From NCBI GenBank assembly GCA_051530055.1, contig CM121343.1, positions 4,650,001-4,714,000 on the forward strand: a stretch of 64,000 nucleotides of DNA. The letters are read 5' to 3'. Numbering within the stretch: the stretch's first letter is position 1; each line of letters starts with the position of its first letter. This stretch comes from Neoechinorhynchus agilis. Its lineage: Eukaryota; Acanthocephala. The position numbers and the translations under genes are program-made. Positions 1 to 12,932 of the stretch are shown here, one piece after another. Under the pieces are notes generated by a model that searched no databases, was not told the DNA's origin, and saw only the letters and a list, made by a program, of their open reading frames with translations.

Positions 1-3000
1 ATTGGTCAGGTAAGCACTAAAATCACTTTTGTTGTATTTTACTCAATATTTAGGTGAACCTTCACGTGAAGTGATTAAAGGTTTGCCGACAATCACTAGC
101 CATCCTCAATCCCAAATTGTACGTGTGAATGGAAACGTAGAACTGTTATGTGAAACTAACGTACATAACGCACAAATAGCCTGGTTTTACGGGCAGAAAC
201 GACTCAAGGTAGCATTCGACGTTCAAATCGACAATAGCAAACTTTTGCTGAAACATTTTGCTACAAATCAATCTTCGGTGGGTCCTGGAAAGTACCACTG
301 TGTGCTTTCAACACCTAAAGGAGACATCTTAAGTCGATCAGCTTATTTATCAATACCACGTAAGTTGTGCATTCGATATCGCTTCGATAAAATTCTGCGA
401 AGTGGAGACTCAGGGTGCTTTGTCGCATGTTGATGTGTTTCTTTGTGGAGTTGATTTCTTAGATTTTACATGCATTTGTACCTTTGGAGTGTCATATAAT
501 TCCCCTGCTCTTGTAAGGTTGTAATTCGAGCCTAAAACCTGTTTAATTATCATGACAATGCTTTGCTAAACACTTTTTTATACAGGTTCATTGACACAAA
601 AGTTATATAGAGACTAAGAGCGCATACACACTGATAATACCCAATAGATCGCTGAGATAGGACCGAAGTATTGCTAGTGTTTTTTTTAAAGATAATGCGA
701 AAGGCAGTCTGTCGTTAACTGAATTTTGAAACACTTTTGCCATTAAGATGAAATTTTATTCGCTAGCGTGTACCGTGGATTTCCAAGCTCTCCTTTCATA
801 ATACTTTAGTTCTGTCCGACTTCAAGAAATCGCGTTCCCGTCGAGTTCTAGTAGCAAAAGAGCACGATACAATTGTCGTTGAATGCAGTCTCACCCATAG
901 CCTACCGCCTGCAGTACCGATCATCTATACACCCGAAGGAGCGCCAATATCTGACGCAACAGGTAAATATATCGAATTTTAGTTCTGCACATACAATTTA
1001 TCTCCCGTTCCTTCGGTGATCTCATTTCTAGTTAAATATGTACTGATGCCAAGCGGAAATTTGTATATAAAGGATGTACAAATGTCTGATACAGGTCTTT
1101 ACAAGTGCGGAGCATACAATCCTGTTTTGAAGAAGACTGTAAATAGTTCCGTCGAGACCTGGCTTAGGGTCGTGAGAACAGCACGTGATGTTACCGATAG
1201 AAGTCAACTCGGTCTGACCGTAGCGAGCAACGGGAAGATGTACGTGGAACCACCCAAAGCACTTAGAGTTGTCCAAGGATCTAACTTAACACTCGAGTGC
1301 GCCCCCAATCAGCTTCCAGGATTGATTATATGGGAAAAGTTCGGTGGAAGACTACCGGAGAAAAGATCGCACTACGATCCTGATCTTGGTATTCTTGAAA
1401 TCAGAGAATTACGTGTATCGGATCGTGGAACGTACATCTGCAAGGTCTACGAACAAATCGGATCGGGAAACAAAAGTCCTATATGGATGAGTCGAAGCCT
1501 CGTTGAAGTTGAGCAGCCTCCAAAGTTCATAAATGCACATAAATTGTTAAAAGCAAAGCCGCTCGCTAATGTAGATCTTCCTTGTGCACCGGACGAAGGG
1601 AAACCGAAATCGAGTATTGCATGGATGTTCAATGCAGTACCTATCCCGCTGTCGAACACATCAAGTCATACGTTCTCTGAAAAGGACAACACTTTACGTT
1701 TGATTGGAATTGACCATCGTCGACATGAGGGCGTCTATCAGTGTATAGCGGATAATCGGCATGGATCTGACATTTTGACATACTATGTGAGCGTCGATAA
1801 CCAGCAGAATCACGGCCAGCCGAGAGTTAACATGGATATCGTGGTGGTGCCACCGAAGCAAACGGTTCGTGAAACTGAAACAATAACAATGGATTGCTTG
1901 ACTGGATACGCACATCCGATCTATTGGATTCACGTTGACGGTAATGGGAAAATGCGTCCGGCGAACGTAGTGTTCAAGGACCGAATGGAGTTGATTGACG
2001 AACGGACATTGGTAATCAAAGATGCTCGGGTATCCGATGGGGGTACGTTTATATGTAATGCCTATGAATCTCGGACTAGAAGGAACTTGAATGCGACTTC
2101 GTACGTCTTAGTAGAAGCCAAAATCGTAGCAGATCAAGACGAAGAAGGTAAGCACGGGTATTCATTAAAGTGCAAGCACATATCCTCCACGTTGAGACCT
2201 AGTTTCGTGCCGGTTGAATAGACCGAGTGCAGTTTTCGGTCGTGTGCAAGTCCAATAATTGCACAACATACTTTTTCGCTCTCTTTGCCTCGCATTCTCT
2301 TCGCGCACCAAATAGCATACATTAGGCCGTTGCGAGAGAGAGACTGTCAAAGTACAACGTGACACACACAATGTATACCGTATTCAATCCTATTCTGGAA
2401 TCGACGTATCATTCATATTTGAAACTAACTGGAGACTCACCACTTGCCGCAGACAACTGACGCTGAGACTAGCGGCGGCGGCAGCAGCAGCTAGCGACCA
2501 TTTAGAAATCAGTCGTCCGGTTGCATGCGGTGATTTTCCCCTCAAAAACGTGTCCACGCACCAACCACCACCTCGCCGCCACCGCACCCAACAACAACAA
2601 CCTGACTGACATGTTGCTTAGTTAAAAAACTATATCACATCGCTAGGCTTTTTTATAGCCAACAACTGTGTCGACCCTTATTGAAAAAATATCCTTTTTC
2701 ACAAAAAACACATTCTCTCGTCCATCACAATTCGATCAGAATTGCTGAAAACGCCAACTTAACGTACAAACGCGACTTTCTATCCGCGCCGCTGACCCTT
2801 TAATTTCATTATCCAGACAAAACTAGTCGCCATTTTCCTCAAACGCTAGACGCTTGTCATTGGATATCATAAATCAAAGACGTCGTACCCTTCTAACCAT
2901 CCGCACTCCGTGTCTCACAAGGTTATCGTGACGAAATTCGATTAATTACTGGTGTCTCCACGACCACCACGAATCCCAACTTATTCCAAGGAGACAATCG

Positions 3001-5844
3001 TCCTAACAACTTGCAACTCCAAAAGCCTCGTCCACTCAGCAGCAGCAACAACAACAAAAGGCATAAGGTAAATATAAAAAAATACGGATTTAATTTGATG
3101 TGAACCTTAAGAACAAAATGACAGGGCATTCTCAACAATCGCATCCATCTGCTGGGTTTGATCCAGTTGTTGTAACCTTGACCGAAATTACCGAATTATC
3201 GGAGGAATTGGACGACTCTCGGTCCGAACCAAACGTCGTCCTAAAATGGGACGTACTACGGGGAGCAGATCTAATTGAGAAGTTCCATGTTCTATACTCG
3301 ATATGGCCAAATGACGAGTCAACTCACGAAGTACACGACCACCGCTATTTTGAACTTGATAGCACTATTCCATCCAAGGCGCGGTCTTATACGCTAGGCA
3401 ACAGTTTCGGTGATGGTAAGTGTTAATTTGTTGTTGTTGTTGTTGTTGCTTTTAACCCGGAACAACAAAAGAGTACGCGAGTATTTAATTCTCCAGTCGA
3501 AGTTACCTCATTAGCTTTGAAGGGTTTTAACAGCAGCCATGTTTTAATGTCGAATCTTTCCATAAGAACAAAGACGGACACTGAACAAAAATATTATTGG
3601 CCTTTTTTATAGCTTCAAATTGTTTTTCGGTTTCGTACTTTTTCAGACCGGCTGATGCCATTGTGTGTGTGTGTGGTCAGTGTGCTGTGGGGTTACACAA
3701 CCAACACTGCGACCACGACCATAATCACCGCTACCACTGCTACTACTACTACAGCTACCGCCATCAACAGTAGCACAGCGACACTAGTCTATTCAGCGTG
3801 TATTTATGTGCGTAAGGCTTCGCCTCAAGTGTTGCTGCTAGTGTTACAGTAGCCCAGTTCCGTCCATAGTGCGAACCAGCAGGGTAGTAGTAATGAGCGT
3901 CACCTTTAGTATTTTGCTTTTCATCTTTTTAACTCGAATAATCTATAACTTTTAGCGAAGCGATACAAGTTTCAAATCGAAGCAATCACTGGCAAGTCTG
4001 GTAGTTTCAAAAGTAATCCGATGATGTTTGATAATCATCGATTCCTCATTCAACATCACAAAAATCTTGAAGCGAAATCAATGCGACCAGTTCTTGACGA
4101 TGTTTGGGAAGTACCTGTAAAGTCAAATCGAAACAACTCCATGGCTGCCGGGCTCAGATGGCGATACGGTAATCCGCAACACGATGGCGATTTCGGAGCC
4201 CTTCCCGAAGGATTTAAAATATATTATCGTCGCCAAGGCCATGAATCTAACTACACAATCATAAATGTACCAAGGAGTGGTAAACATGCCATCTACTCGT
4301 ATCTCCTAAAAGACCTTCAACTTGATTGCAAGTACGAGTTCAAAGTTTGCGCTTACAACGGCGAGTGGACAAGCAAATTAAGTAATCCAGTATTTATGAG
4401 TAAAACGAGCAGGGACAAGAACGCGGAAACTGTTGTGTGGATGCAGCAGGACTCACAAGCGATTGATGCCGGTTCTACTGATAGTTTAACATTTATGGAA
4501 AACAGGGCCGACGGTCATTCGATTGCAGCAATAGGACAAAATGACAGTAACTCACAACAGGCTTTTCTTGTTGAATCGCATTCCAATACCGACAGCAGCA
4601 ACCACCTTGTGTACTCCGCAATAGCCATTATTTTGGCTTCCTTATTGTTATTCATGATTGCATCGATCACCTTCTGCACTTATCGTTTACGTCGTTCACG
4701 TAGACTTAGAAATAGATGCCATCCACACATGAACACTGGTTACCGAACAGGTCGTACCATCAACTCCGACCATGATCTGAAAAGTATCAGCAGATACTTG
4801 GCACCAAATGATGGCAATGCTGGCGATTTATTCATTCCTGGAATGGGCAAAATTGCAGCGAACGAGGAAATTATGGAAGTAAGGGGGGCGCCGTTCTATC
4901 AGCAACTCCAATCAGGGCGTCTGACGAAAAAACATAAGATATCAACGCCTCGCAGTAAACGGAATTCATTCTGGAAAATGCTGTTTTCATTTGGAAAGAA
5001 ATCGCCTCCGAGTGATAGCTTTTGTCGGCTCCCGCATCATCCGTGCTATTGCGGCTCAACAGTATCTGGACATCCGCTGCCCTCAAATGCGACAACTGCC
5101 CCTACTAGTTGCTGGACTTCTGCGGACGAGGACCCGACAGCTTTGCTGAATAATCACGATCTACAACACATTATGGCGCAGCACCAAAGGTGCTATCTAA
5201 AATGCAATCATGACTATCCCACCGCAGGACATGTGAAATTAGGTGGCGGAACAATTGGATCGAAAACAAGTAATGATTTGCAACAACAACATTGTTGCTT
5301 TTCTCAGCACCAACGATGTTCATTGGCTAGATGTACGAATAGCATCGCCTCAGGAGTCTACATCGATCCATCACAAGGAATCGGGAGCAAACCTTCATCT
5401 ATTGCACCTGATCGGACGAATTCATCAGAAGCACCTCTTCTACCGCAAACGCAGGCTGAAAACTTTTACCACACTCTTAACTGTTCCATGGTAGCTTCGC
5501 CTCCTCCTCCCTTGTCGATGCACCACCGTCTGACAACGGTGCAAAATGTGCCATCTTCGCCATCATTATATCTACCCACAGAACCTGTCCCTTACTGCTA
5601 CCACTGCGCCACTGTGGCTACTATGGCGTCCATTCAAAGGCGTCATTCAAGATGCTGCCCTGGTCCTCGATGTGACAACATTGCATTGTCCAGAACAGGA
5701 CTATCTTCGTTTCCCTCATCAACGCCCACAGTTCAAAACGATGTTGTATCTCCACAGTCACCTTCTGAGGTCTCTGCAGTGCCGTGCACTTCTGCAAGTC
5801 AAGAGGACTTCAAAGGATCCAACGACAATGTAAAACAAACATAA
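1..5844 (+). CDS. Ig/FN3 single-pass receptor, Ihog/CDO/BOC-like (5' partial)
   Basis: Exons read as 1-9, 54-359, 810-962, 1032-2147, 2922-3067, 3112-3415 and 3956-5844, all with GT-AG borders and compatible phases; upstream exons lie outside the window. About five Ig domains come first (repeated D-x-G-x-Y-x-C signatures such as DTGLYKC, DRGTYIC, HEGVYQC). Two FN3-like domains follow, the second with GFKIYYRRQG and YEFKVCAYNG, which resemble the membrane-proximal FN3 of Ihog/CDO/BOC Hedgehog co-receptors. One membrane segment lies near 4615-4685 and is followed by an RLRRSRRLR stop-transfer stretch. The roughly 380-residue tail is rich in Cys and His. The linker exon 2922-3067 is Ser/Asn-rich and has the weakest support. 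Ligand and role are inferred from architecture only; another Ig/FN3 receptor family is possible. Confidence 0.72.
2148..2921 (+). other. 774-bp intron of the Ig/FN3 receptor gene
   Basis: This stretch lies between the last Ig exon and the linker exon. It holds short GCG/GCA trinucleotide runs near 2473-2490 and a CAACAACAACAA run near 2590. No coding exon with conserved sequence was recognised in it. Confidence 0.5.
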
Positions 5845-5872
5845 GAAAAATCTTTACAAAAGTTCATTTTGT

Positions 5873-5878
5873 AATAAA
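5873..5878 (+). promoter_or_regulatory. polyadenylation signal AATAAA
   Basis: A canonical AATAAA lies about 30 bases after the TAA of the Ig/FN3 receptor gene. It is the likely poly(A) signal for that transcript. Confidence 0.6.
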
Positions 5879-5879
5879 C

Positions 5880-8800
5880 TTATTTCACTGTACTACTCAC
5901 CCACTATCCTCGGTTATAAACACCCATAAATATTCCGCACTTTCGCGGCGATCCACAAATTGACTTGAATGAATGCTAGTTTTTTTGTGCGCAAAAGTAC
6001 TTTACACCTTTTTTAGCATGTATAATTTAATCGACCAATCACTTTGTGAAACCTATGTCTTTATTACTTCTTTCTTCATCCCTTTTCGGGGTCGCACAAA
6101 AAAGTACAATCAAACATAGTTCATCATCATCTCTCTCGACCGTTTGTCCTCTGCAACTGCGTCTTTCCACCTTTTTTTGGTCTGCCTCGTCTCCTTGTTC
6201 CCTCAATCTCCATTTCCACTATTTCGGATATAAGAGCGATAATCTACATAGACCAATTTAGGCACATTTGCAAAATTGACTTTATATAATAGTGGCCGGC
6301 ATTTTATAGTATTTTAGAGAGATGTCAACGAGGCAGAAGTTATGTGTGCTTAGTTCGATGATTGCACTTGACAGGAAAAATGTGTCTAAAGAGTTAGTGC
6401 CTACTGTTCGCGGATCGATTGTTCGTTAGTCCGATCACACTTAGATCACGATAAACGTCGGACCAAATTATTTTGCAAATAAATATTCGTGCAATGATAA
6501 GAAAAATTGAATTAACCTGGCTTTTGGATTAGATGGAAAATGCTATTTTTTTAATCCCATTCAAGCTGTAAAAGACAAGCACTACCATGCCGGAAGCCTA
6601 CGATTCCGTATGTATTAAAGCTTGCAATTTCGTTGAAAGGATTTCAAAAGACCAATTTTCAGGATATCAATGTAGTCCTTTCAACACAAAAATACAACAA
6701 CTGCATTTTTATTGATTTTTAAGAAAAATATGAAAGCGCGATTCAAATTTTGGAGATAAGCATTTAATTTTTAGAAGCACCTTTTATACATGTGATTCTA
6801 CAGAGCCTACGTGTTTAATAATTTAGCATTATATCGTCGCATAGCAAAAAACTAAAAAGGTCGTTTATGATAATTTTCCTAGTCTAAAGAAATTAAAAGG
6901 CCGTAATATATCATAATAATTATTGAATCCATTTTTTTCTATCAACACTAAACCCGCTGCCGCTATATCTATTCGTAAATGCATGAAAGTCTTGCTTATT
7001 GGTGAATCTAAAATAAAAAATGGCTCTATATCAAAGTCTACACGAAGTAGGCGAAGAAATAAGTTAACAAAGAGTGACATGTCCCATTACTCATACACCT
7101 TTTTCACCTAAAAAACTATGACTAGAAACGAGTTTTGGTAAAAACCAGTGGAATCAAAAATACTTTATATTCACGGTCTGAAGAGAAACTAAGCTATTTC
7201 GGAGAACTGCTCTGAATAATTTAATTTAGAAGAGCCTTTATGCAGTTATTATGGCTGAAAGGTGGCCGGCCCGCAATTTGATGCAGGTTAAGGCAATTTT
7301 GTGCTGATCATCCAAGTTAAGAGTAATTACAAAAATGGTATATTCTGTTGCATTCATGCAAAAAATACCTGAGATTTTATTGAATTATAAATCTTTTCTG
7401 AAAATAAACGAGGGTTTGTCCTATTTTCTAAAAATAAAAAGTTCTTGTGATGTAAGTGCGCAGTGATATTAATATATATAATATATTCATTTTATAATAA
7501 TCAATTATTGCTTAAGACAGCAAAAATATAGCAACCAATTTTTTGTGTGATCCACATAATACCCGCAACAAGTTTAGTTTCTAATAATCATACATATTTA
7601 AAAAATCCATTTAAGTACAATTGATCCCGAATCCAAGCTCGTCATGCTTGTATATTGCTCACGATTACTAAAGCGATGAATCCACTTATAGTTAAGGTCA
7701 CCAATATCTTAACATCTTCATTCGTTTGTGATGTCTCAATTAAGTTCAGCGTCTAAATGTGCGTAGAATTATAATTTTATTGCGACGTCGAATCACAACA
7801 AAACAACCCATCTAAGAAAGGTCGACATTATCATCAGTGAATACGTGATTGGTAATCGAGTGATGGTTACAGCGATTAATGCCGTAGAAGATTTTTCGAC
7901 GTTCTAAAAAAGAAATGAGTTATCGAGCTTTAGTTTTAACTAATAACCTTCATTAATATTCTATATGCAAAATAAACAAATGTAAGCACCCGACCAAGAG
8001 TAATTGATCCATCCGCAAACACTTCACTTGCGACAGCTTTCAGCAAAGTAAAAGGTGACTGATCAGAAACCATCAAATGAGCAAGCATTCTATAGTTTGA
8101 TACTGGAGACGTAATTAAAATTTTAAATACCTCTGAAATTGTTTATCCAAATCCAGTTCATCTCCCAAAGAACGCAATGTCCGACTTACTAATCGCAATT
8201 CACCGTCCGGGTAAATCGTTTCTAAAGGTCATGCCTCCAGCCGTTAAAAACAATCCTGCACCAAATCGCATCCCTCACCTGATAGGGCAAATGGAACGGC
8301 GAAATGAAAATCATCGTCAGGAGAGCCGTCAATGAAAATCTTACTTGCAAGATTTTGCGAATGAGATGATCGAAAGCCTATTATTCCCGGCAATTGCTTG
8401 CTAGCGTTTCCTTGTGAACCACACGTCTCTGGTCTGGACGTATCACCTATTAGCCGTTTCCTTGGGCGGGCCATGGATTTCGCTATCTGTGTTGACGGAC
8501 GCTGGCACCACAAAAATTCGATACGTCATGTACAGTTTAGTACAACGAATTAAAAACGTAAATTTGTTTTCGTATTAGACGAAGAGATGCTGGAAAGCTA
8601 CGTTCACGATGCCAGAATTTCCACTTCATGGTAGTTTTGCAGAAGCACTGGACGTCTTTGTTTTCATTATTCGAAAATATTAGAAATCTAGCGAAGTGTT
8701 TAGAATTGTATTCGTTTTGTGATCGTCATAATAATATTTACCACGGGAATAAAAATAGAACGAATTAAAGAATTCGCATACTTCTTTGAATTTGTGATTA

Positions 8801-9110
8801 AACTGTAAAATTATTAAGAGTCGTAATTTAAGTAGACGCGGAAAAAACTATTAAAGTCAACACATTGCACCCATTTGCCAACAATAATGTGGGCGATTGC
8901 TCGGCTGGTGCTGAGTATTCAGTACAGCACGATAAAATCTAGAGAGCTCATTTAAAAGGGGCACAGACACTGGGGGCGAGAAAGAGATAAACTTTAATTC
9001 TCAAACAAGAAATCACAAGGCAATTTCCCCCTCGACACGGAACGAAATCATACGAACATTAATCATGGCATATTATGCAATCTTCTTAATTTATAATAAT
9101 AAGTTTATTT
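5880..9110. other. AT-rich intergenic region, no recognised gene
   Basis: About 3.2 kb without a recognisable gene. Only short open frames occur and none matches a family I know. A minus-strand open stretch at 8244-8513 has no recognisable domain and I do not call it a gene. AATAAA-type sequences are frequent, as expected from base composition. Confidence 0.5.
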
Positions 9111-9115
9111 GTTAA

Positions 9116-11155
9116 GTCGACCGCCTGACTGGAGAGGACCTGAACCCCGTTGCAAAGGACCTATTTTTCGGAGCCTCATTGTGTGCGCTCACAAAAAAAG
9201 AAGGTGGGATCCGTCCCATCGCCGTATCTTCGACGATACGCCGTCTCACAGGAAAAATTCTCTGCAAACGTATTACAGAGAAAACCGGACAGCAACTTCG
9301 TCCAGTCCAACTGGGCTGCTGCACATCCTGCGGGGCGGAAGCTATTGTCCACTCGCTCCGAAACTTTGCTACGAGAAGCTCAGTGCCGTGCGTGATTCTT
9401 AAGTGTGATTTTCGGAACGCCTTTAACTCTCTCAATAGAGAAAGCATGTTCTGCGCAATTAGGGATCACGCACCAGAAGCCTTCCAGTATTTTCTCAATG
9501 CCTACGGGACCGCGACTCCTTGGCTTTTCGAAGACCACCTCATTTAGTCCGAAATAGGAGTGCAACAAGGAGATCCCCTCGATCCAATCGCATTCTCCCT
9601 AACAGTAAATCCAATAGCGCAATCTCTCCATTCCAGCTTCAACGCTTGGTACTTGGATGACGCTTTGCTCGGAGGTGATCCCTCCGTTGTACTGCGCGAT
9701 TTGGAGACACTGATTAGCGAGATTTCGAAGATGGGCATTGAGCTTAATGCTGGAAAATGTGAGCTCCTTGTACTGAATATTGGAGACGCCGCCAAAGTCA
9801 AAGAACTAATGGCTGGATTCGAGGTCGTAGCTTCAGGTCTGAAACTCGTGACTCGGGAACAACTCAGCCTCCTGGGTAGTTGCGTCTTCGATTCAAATGT
9901 GGAAGATGAGATCGGTCGTATCATACCGAAACTTTCGTTGCTGTGCGATAGGGTGTGCGCTCTCTTGGCTCATGAAGCCTTGTTTCTCATAAAGAACGCG
10001 CTCTTCATCCCCAAATTATTGTACAAGGTTCGCACAGCAACATTTTTCAAACACAAAAAAGGATTGGCAAAGCTGGACGATAAGGTGAGGGCATGCCTCG
10101 AGCGTATTTTAAATATCCAGCTCTCAGATGAGGCGTGGCGACAAGCTTCTTTGCCTTTGTCATTTGGGGGATTGGGAATTCGGGCACTAGTCGACCTTGC
10201 TTTGCCGGCCTTTCTTGGATCGTTTGAGGGGAGCCTACCAGTCTCGAAGAACATTTTGAAGGAAAAGTTCTGTCTTGACCGGGATTTCGTGGTGGCGGTT
10301 GAGGAATGGTGCCAGCAGACAGGCGCTAACCATGTTCCCGTGAATGGCCTCAGACAGTCGATCTCGGACGGACCTCTTGTCGCGAGAGCTCACAGCTCTC
10401 TACTTTCCGGTTCTCGCGATGGGGTCGTCCGAGCTAGACTGTTGGCAGTTTCAACACGAGCATCTGGGGCGTGGTTGGAGGCTGTTTCTCTGGCATCAGT
10501 GGGAACTCTTCTTACTGACGAGGTAACGAGGATCGCAGTATCCTTAAAACTTGGTCTCCCGATATGCACGCCCCATCGCTGTCGATGTGGGTCTTTGGTT
10601 GATGCTTTCGGGCGACACGGTCTCGTCTGCAGAAGGTCAGCAGGAAGGTTTTCACGCCATTCTGAAATCAATAACGCAATTTCTCGGGCGTTGAGAACGG
10701 CGAACTTCCCGAACATCCTGGAACCCGCCCACCTCTGTAGACTAGACGGCCGTAGGCCCGATGGAATTTCGGTCTTCCCGTGGCGGGAGGGCAAATGCCT
10801 TCTCTGGGACGCCACGTGTGTGGATACCCTCGCCGCCAGCAACATCCCCTACTCCCTCGAAATCGCCGGCGGTGCCGCCAGTGCAGCGGAAGGGAGGAAA
10901 ATACGGAAATATCTTCACTTATCGAGGGCTCACTATTTTGTTTCTTTTGGGGTAGAGACGTATGGAACGCTCGGCAGCTCGGCACTCTCTCTGTTCCAGG
11001 ATCTCTCGAAGAAATTGAGAGAGGCAACCGGAGACTCAAGAGCAGGCGTATTCCCTCGACAAAATATCTCGCTAGCAGTACAACGGGGCAATGCTGCCAG
11101 CGTGATGGCGACGGTCGAGGAAGGACAAAAGCTGGAATTCGGCGGGAGGTGGTGA
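9116..11155 (+). pseudogene. 5'-truncated non-LTR retrotransposon: reverse transcriptase plus restriction-like endonuclease
   Basis: One frame reads from 9116 to 11155, broken by a single in-frame TAG at 9545. Before the stop are typical RT blocks (KKEGGIRPIAV, CDFRNAFNSL); after it come GVQQGDPL and the catalytic YLDD near 9650. The C-terminal part has a CRCG...HGLVC knuckle, then RHSEINNA, RPDG, LLWDATC and a later KY. This arrangement matches the CCHC plus PD-(D/E)XK-type endonuclease of R2/R4-like elements, which nick DNA for target-primed reverse transcription. A stop codon sits just upstream of 9116 and no N-terminal DNA-binding region is present, so this is a 5'-truncated, inactive copy. 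Three further fragments of the same family lie near 14.7-15.1, 38.9-39.1 and 63.6-64.0 kb. Confidence 0.85.
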
Positions 11156-11159
11156 GTGT

Positions 11160-11616
11160 GTTAATTGTCGAGAAATGAAGATTGATTGAACCCGTGCATC
11201 TTTGAGTTTTCATGTAGCGTTCAAAATGTAAATGTCTTTCCAATTTGCTTAGGTTAGCATCACCCATAAACGCCAATAGCAGCATCGCTTTCGCTTCGGA
11301 CACACGTTTCTCGGTTCCGCAGATAACTTTTAACCATAGGTGTCTTTCGAAACGACGAATGTACGTTGTCCATCCTACGCCCGTGGATTCCGAACACGGG
11401 TCCATTCGGAACAGTTCTAACTTACGGTCCAAATCCTGAATCTCACCGCTGCCACCAATTGAAGTATCTTCACTCCTCATGATAAGTTTTATTAACGTTT
11501 TTTCAAAACCTGACCAACTGCCAAAAACCAAAAACAAACGCACACACCCCCAAACATCGTTTGGTCATTATCGATCGGACGCGCAGTGCGTGTCACGATC
11601 GCTCACTATATAACAA
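11160..11616. other. intergenic spacer between retroelement and Penelope-like fragment
   Basis: Probably includes the 3' flank of the non-LTR copy. An antisense frame crosses 11245-11543 without recognisable domains. Nothing else is supported here. Confidence 0.4.
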
Positions 11617-12932
11617 GTTCACAACTAACAAAAGAATGCGCCTTGGATTATTGTCTACGGGGAAAGATACTTTCCTTTGTTAGTGTCATAACCTGTAAGT
11701 GGAGCATATTTTATGGGCTCTCAGAAACTGGGACACCGTTGCAGATATTTTATATGACCCCGCAGTGTGTCTAAGACCAATGCGAAGGAAACCAGGCTAA
11801 ATTTGGTTTCCTCAGCATGTTTATTTCTATATCATTTGTAAGAAAGGTAGGCGACAACTAGCTGTAACATCTAGGAGATTGGTGGTTCGTTGTTCACTCT
11901 CTTCTACTGTTATAGTTTTTTTCTGGCGTAGAGAAGTTAAAATGATTTTATTTTTAAAATCCGATACTTCGGAAGCACAATCTTGTACGTCTTTATCAAG
12001 GTCTAAAAAATTCACGTGGGGGTGGATCAATATTTAATGTCCTAAGATTGAGCCTAAAGTCCGCCTTATTCCCTTCAACCGTTTTCACCTGGTGGATGAA
12101 TAGGGCCTCCAAAATTACTCGATGCCATTTTGTTTCACTTTGTGCCAAAATGGTAGCGTTGTCAATGTTCATTAAGTGGCCCTGTTGGGCGAAATGGTTG
12201 AGTATTGCGGAACTGGCATCGGTACCTCTCCTAAGAGCGTATATTTGTGTTCCTCAATTCTTCTTTGTAAATTGATGGTTTGGTGGCCCACATCCGACTT
12301 TTCACATTCTGTGCAAGGAATTTTGTACACCACTCCTTTGCCTTGATGTTCTTCGCGTTTCTTCACCATGGAAGTTAGTTGCTTTCCTTCCTTCGTGTAG
12401 ATACAACACTCCACGTCTTTTGACGCACCTTTTTTGATCAGGCTGCTAATTTTAGTGAAGACCTCCTCGTCGACGAATGATGCACCTGTGAATGCTTTTT
12501 GTTTTGACTTCTGGCACATAGTTTTCTTTGCATAGTCCATTTAATGTTATTGTATCTCAAATTTAATCTGTTGATATCGGTGTTATTTTCAACAATAAAT
12601 ATTTCTTGAGTCCAATGAGGCAACTTAATATCTTTTTACACCGTCGCATTAACAGCTCAGATAGGGTTTTAGCTAGAGGTGATCATTAAAACACCACAAT
12701 AAACATACATTGACCAACATAATCGTGTGCTTAGGTTGAGCATGGACGATGAAAGTAAAAGATTACGTATTTACTAAATTATTTGACAATAAACTTATCT
12801 AATATTCTATTACCGAATCAATGATTTCCCTTTACTATGGTGAATATCGCACTTTTGAGACCTCAAACGAAACCATCTTTTAGCATTTCGCGCTTAAAGA
12901 ACGCACTTATATAAAGTTCGTATAGTTGACAA
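11617..12932 (-). mobile_element. Penelope-like element fragment with GIY-YIG endonuclease domain, copy 1
   Basis: On the minus strand, 12540 down to about 12010 encodes a GIY-YIG-type endonuclease segment. It starts with a Cys-rich linker, then GVVYKIPCTECEK, a degenerate YIG (DVGHQT), LQRRIEEHK and, after a one-base frameshift near 12230, NHFAQQGHLMN, then RVILEALFIH. This is the C-terminal endonuclease order of Penelope-like retroelements. The reverse-transcriptase part is missing. The sequence is repeated almost exactly at 17575-19076 (offset 6144), with one 186-bp indel near the 3' end and few substitutions. Because the reading frame is broken, it is a dead fragment. Confidence 0.82.

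Noticed and set aside
8244-8513. Minus-strand open frame of 89 codons
   Set aside because: No recognisable family and it is isolated in AT-rich sequence; likely chance.
10668-11543. Long minus-strand open frame antisense to the non-LTR element
   Set aside because: It is a shadow of the GC-richer sense coding frame and shows no family similarity.
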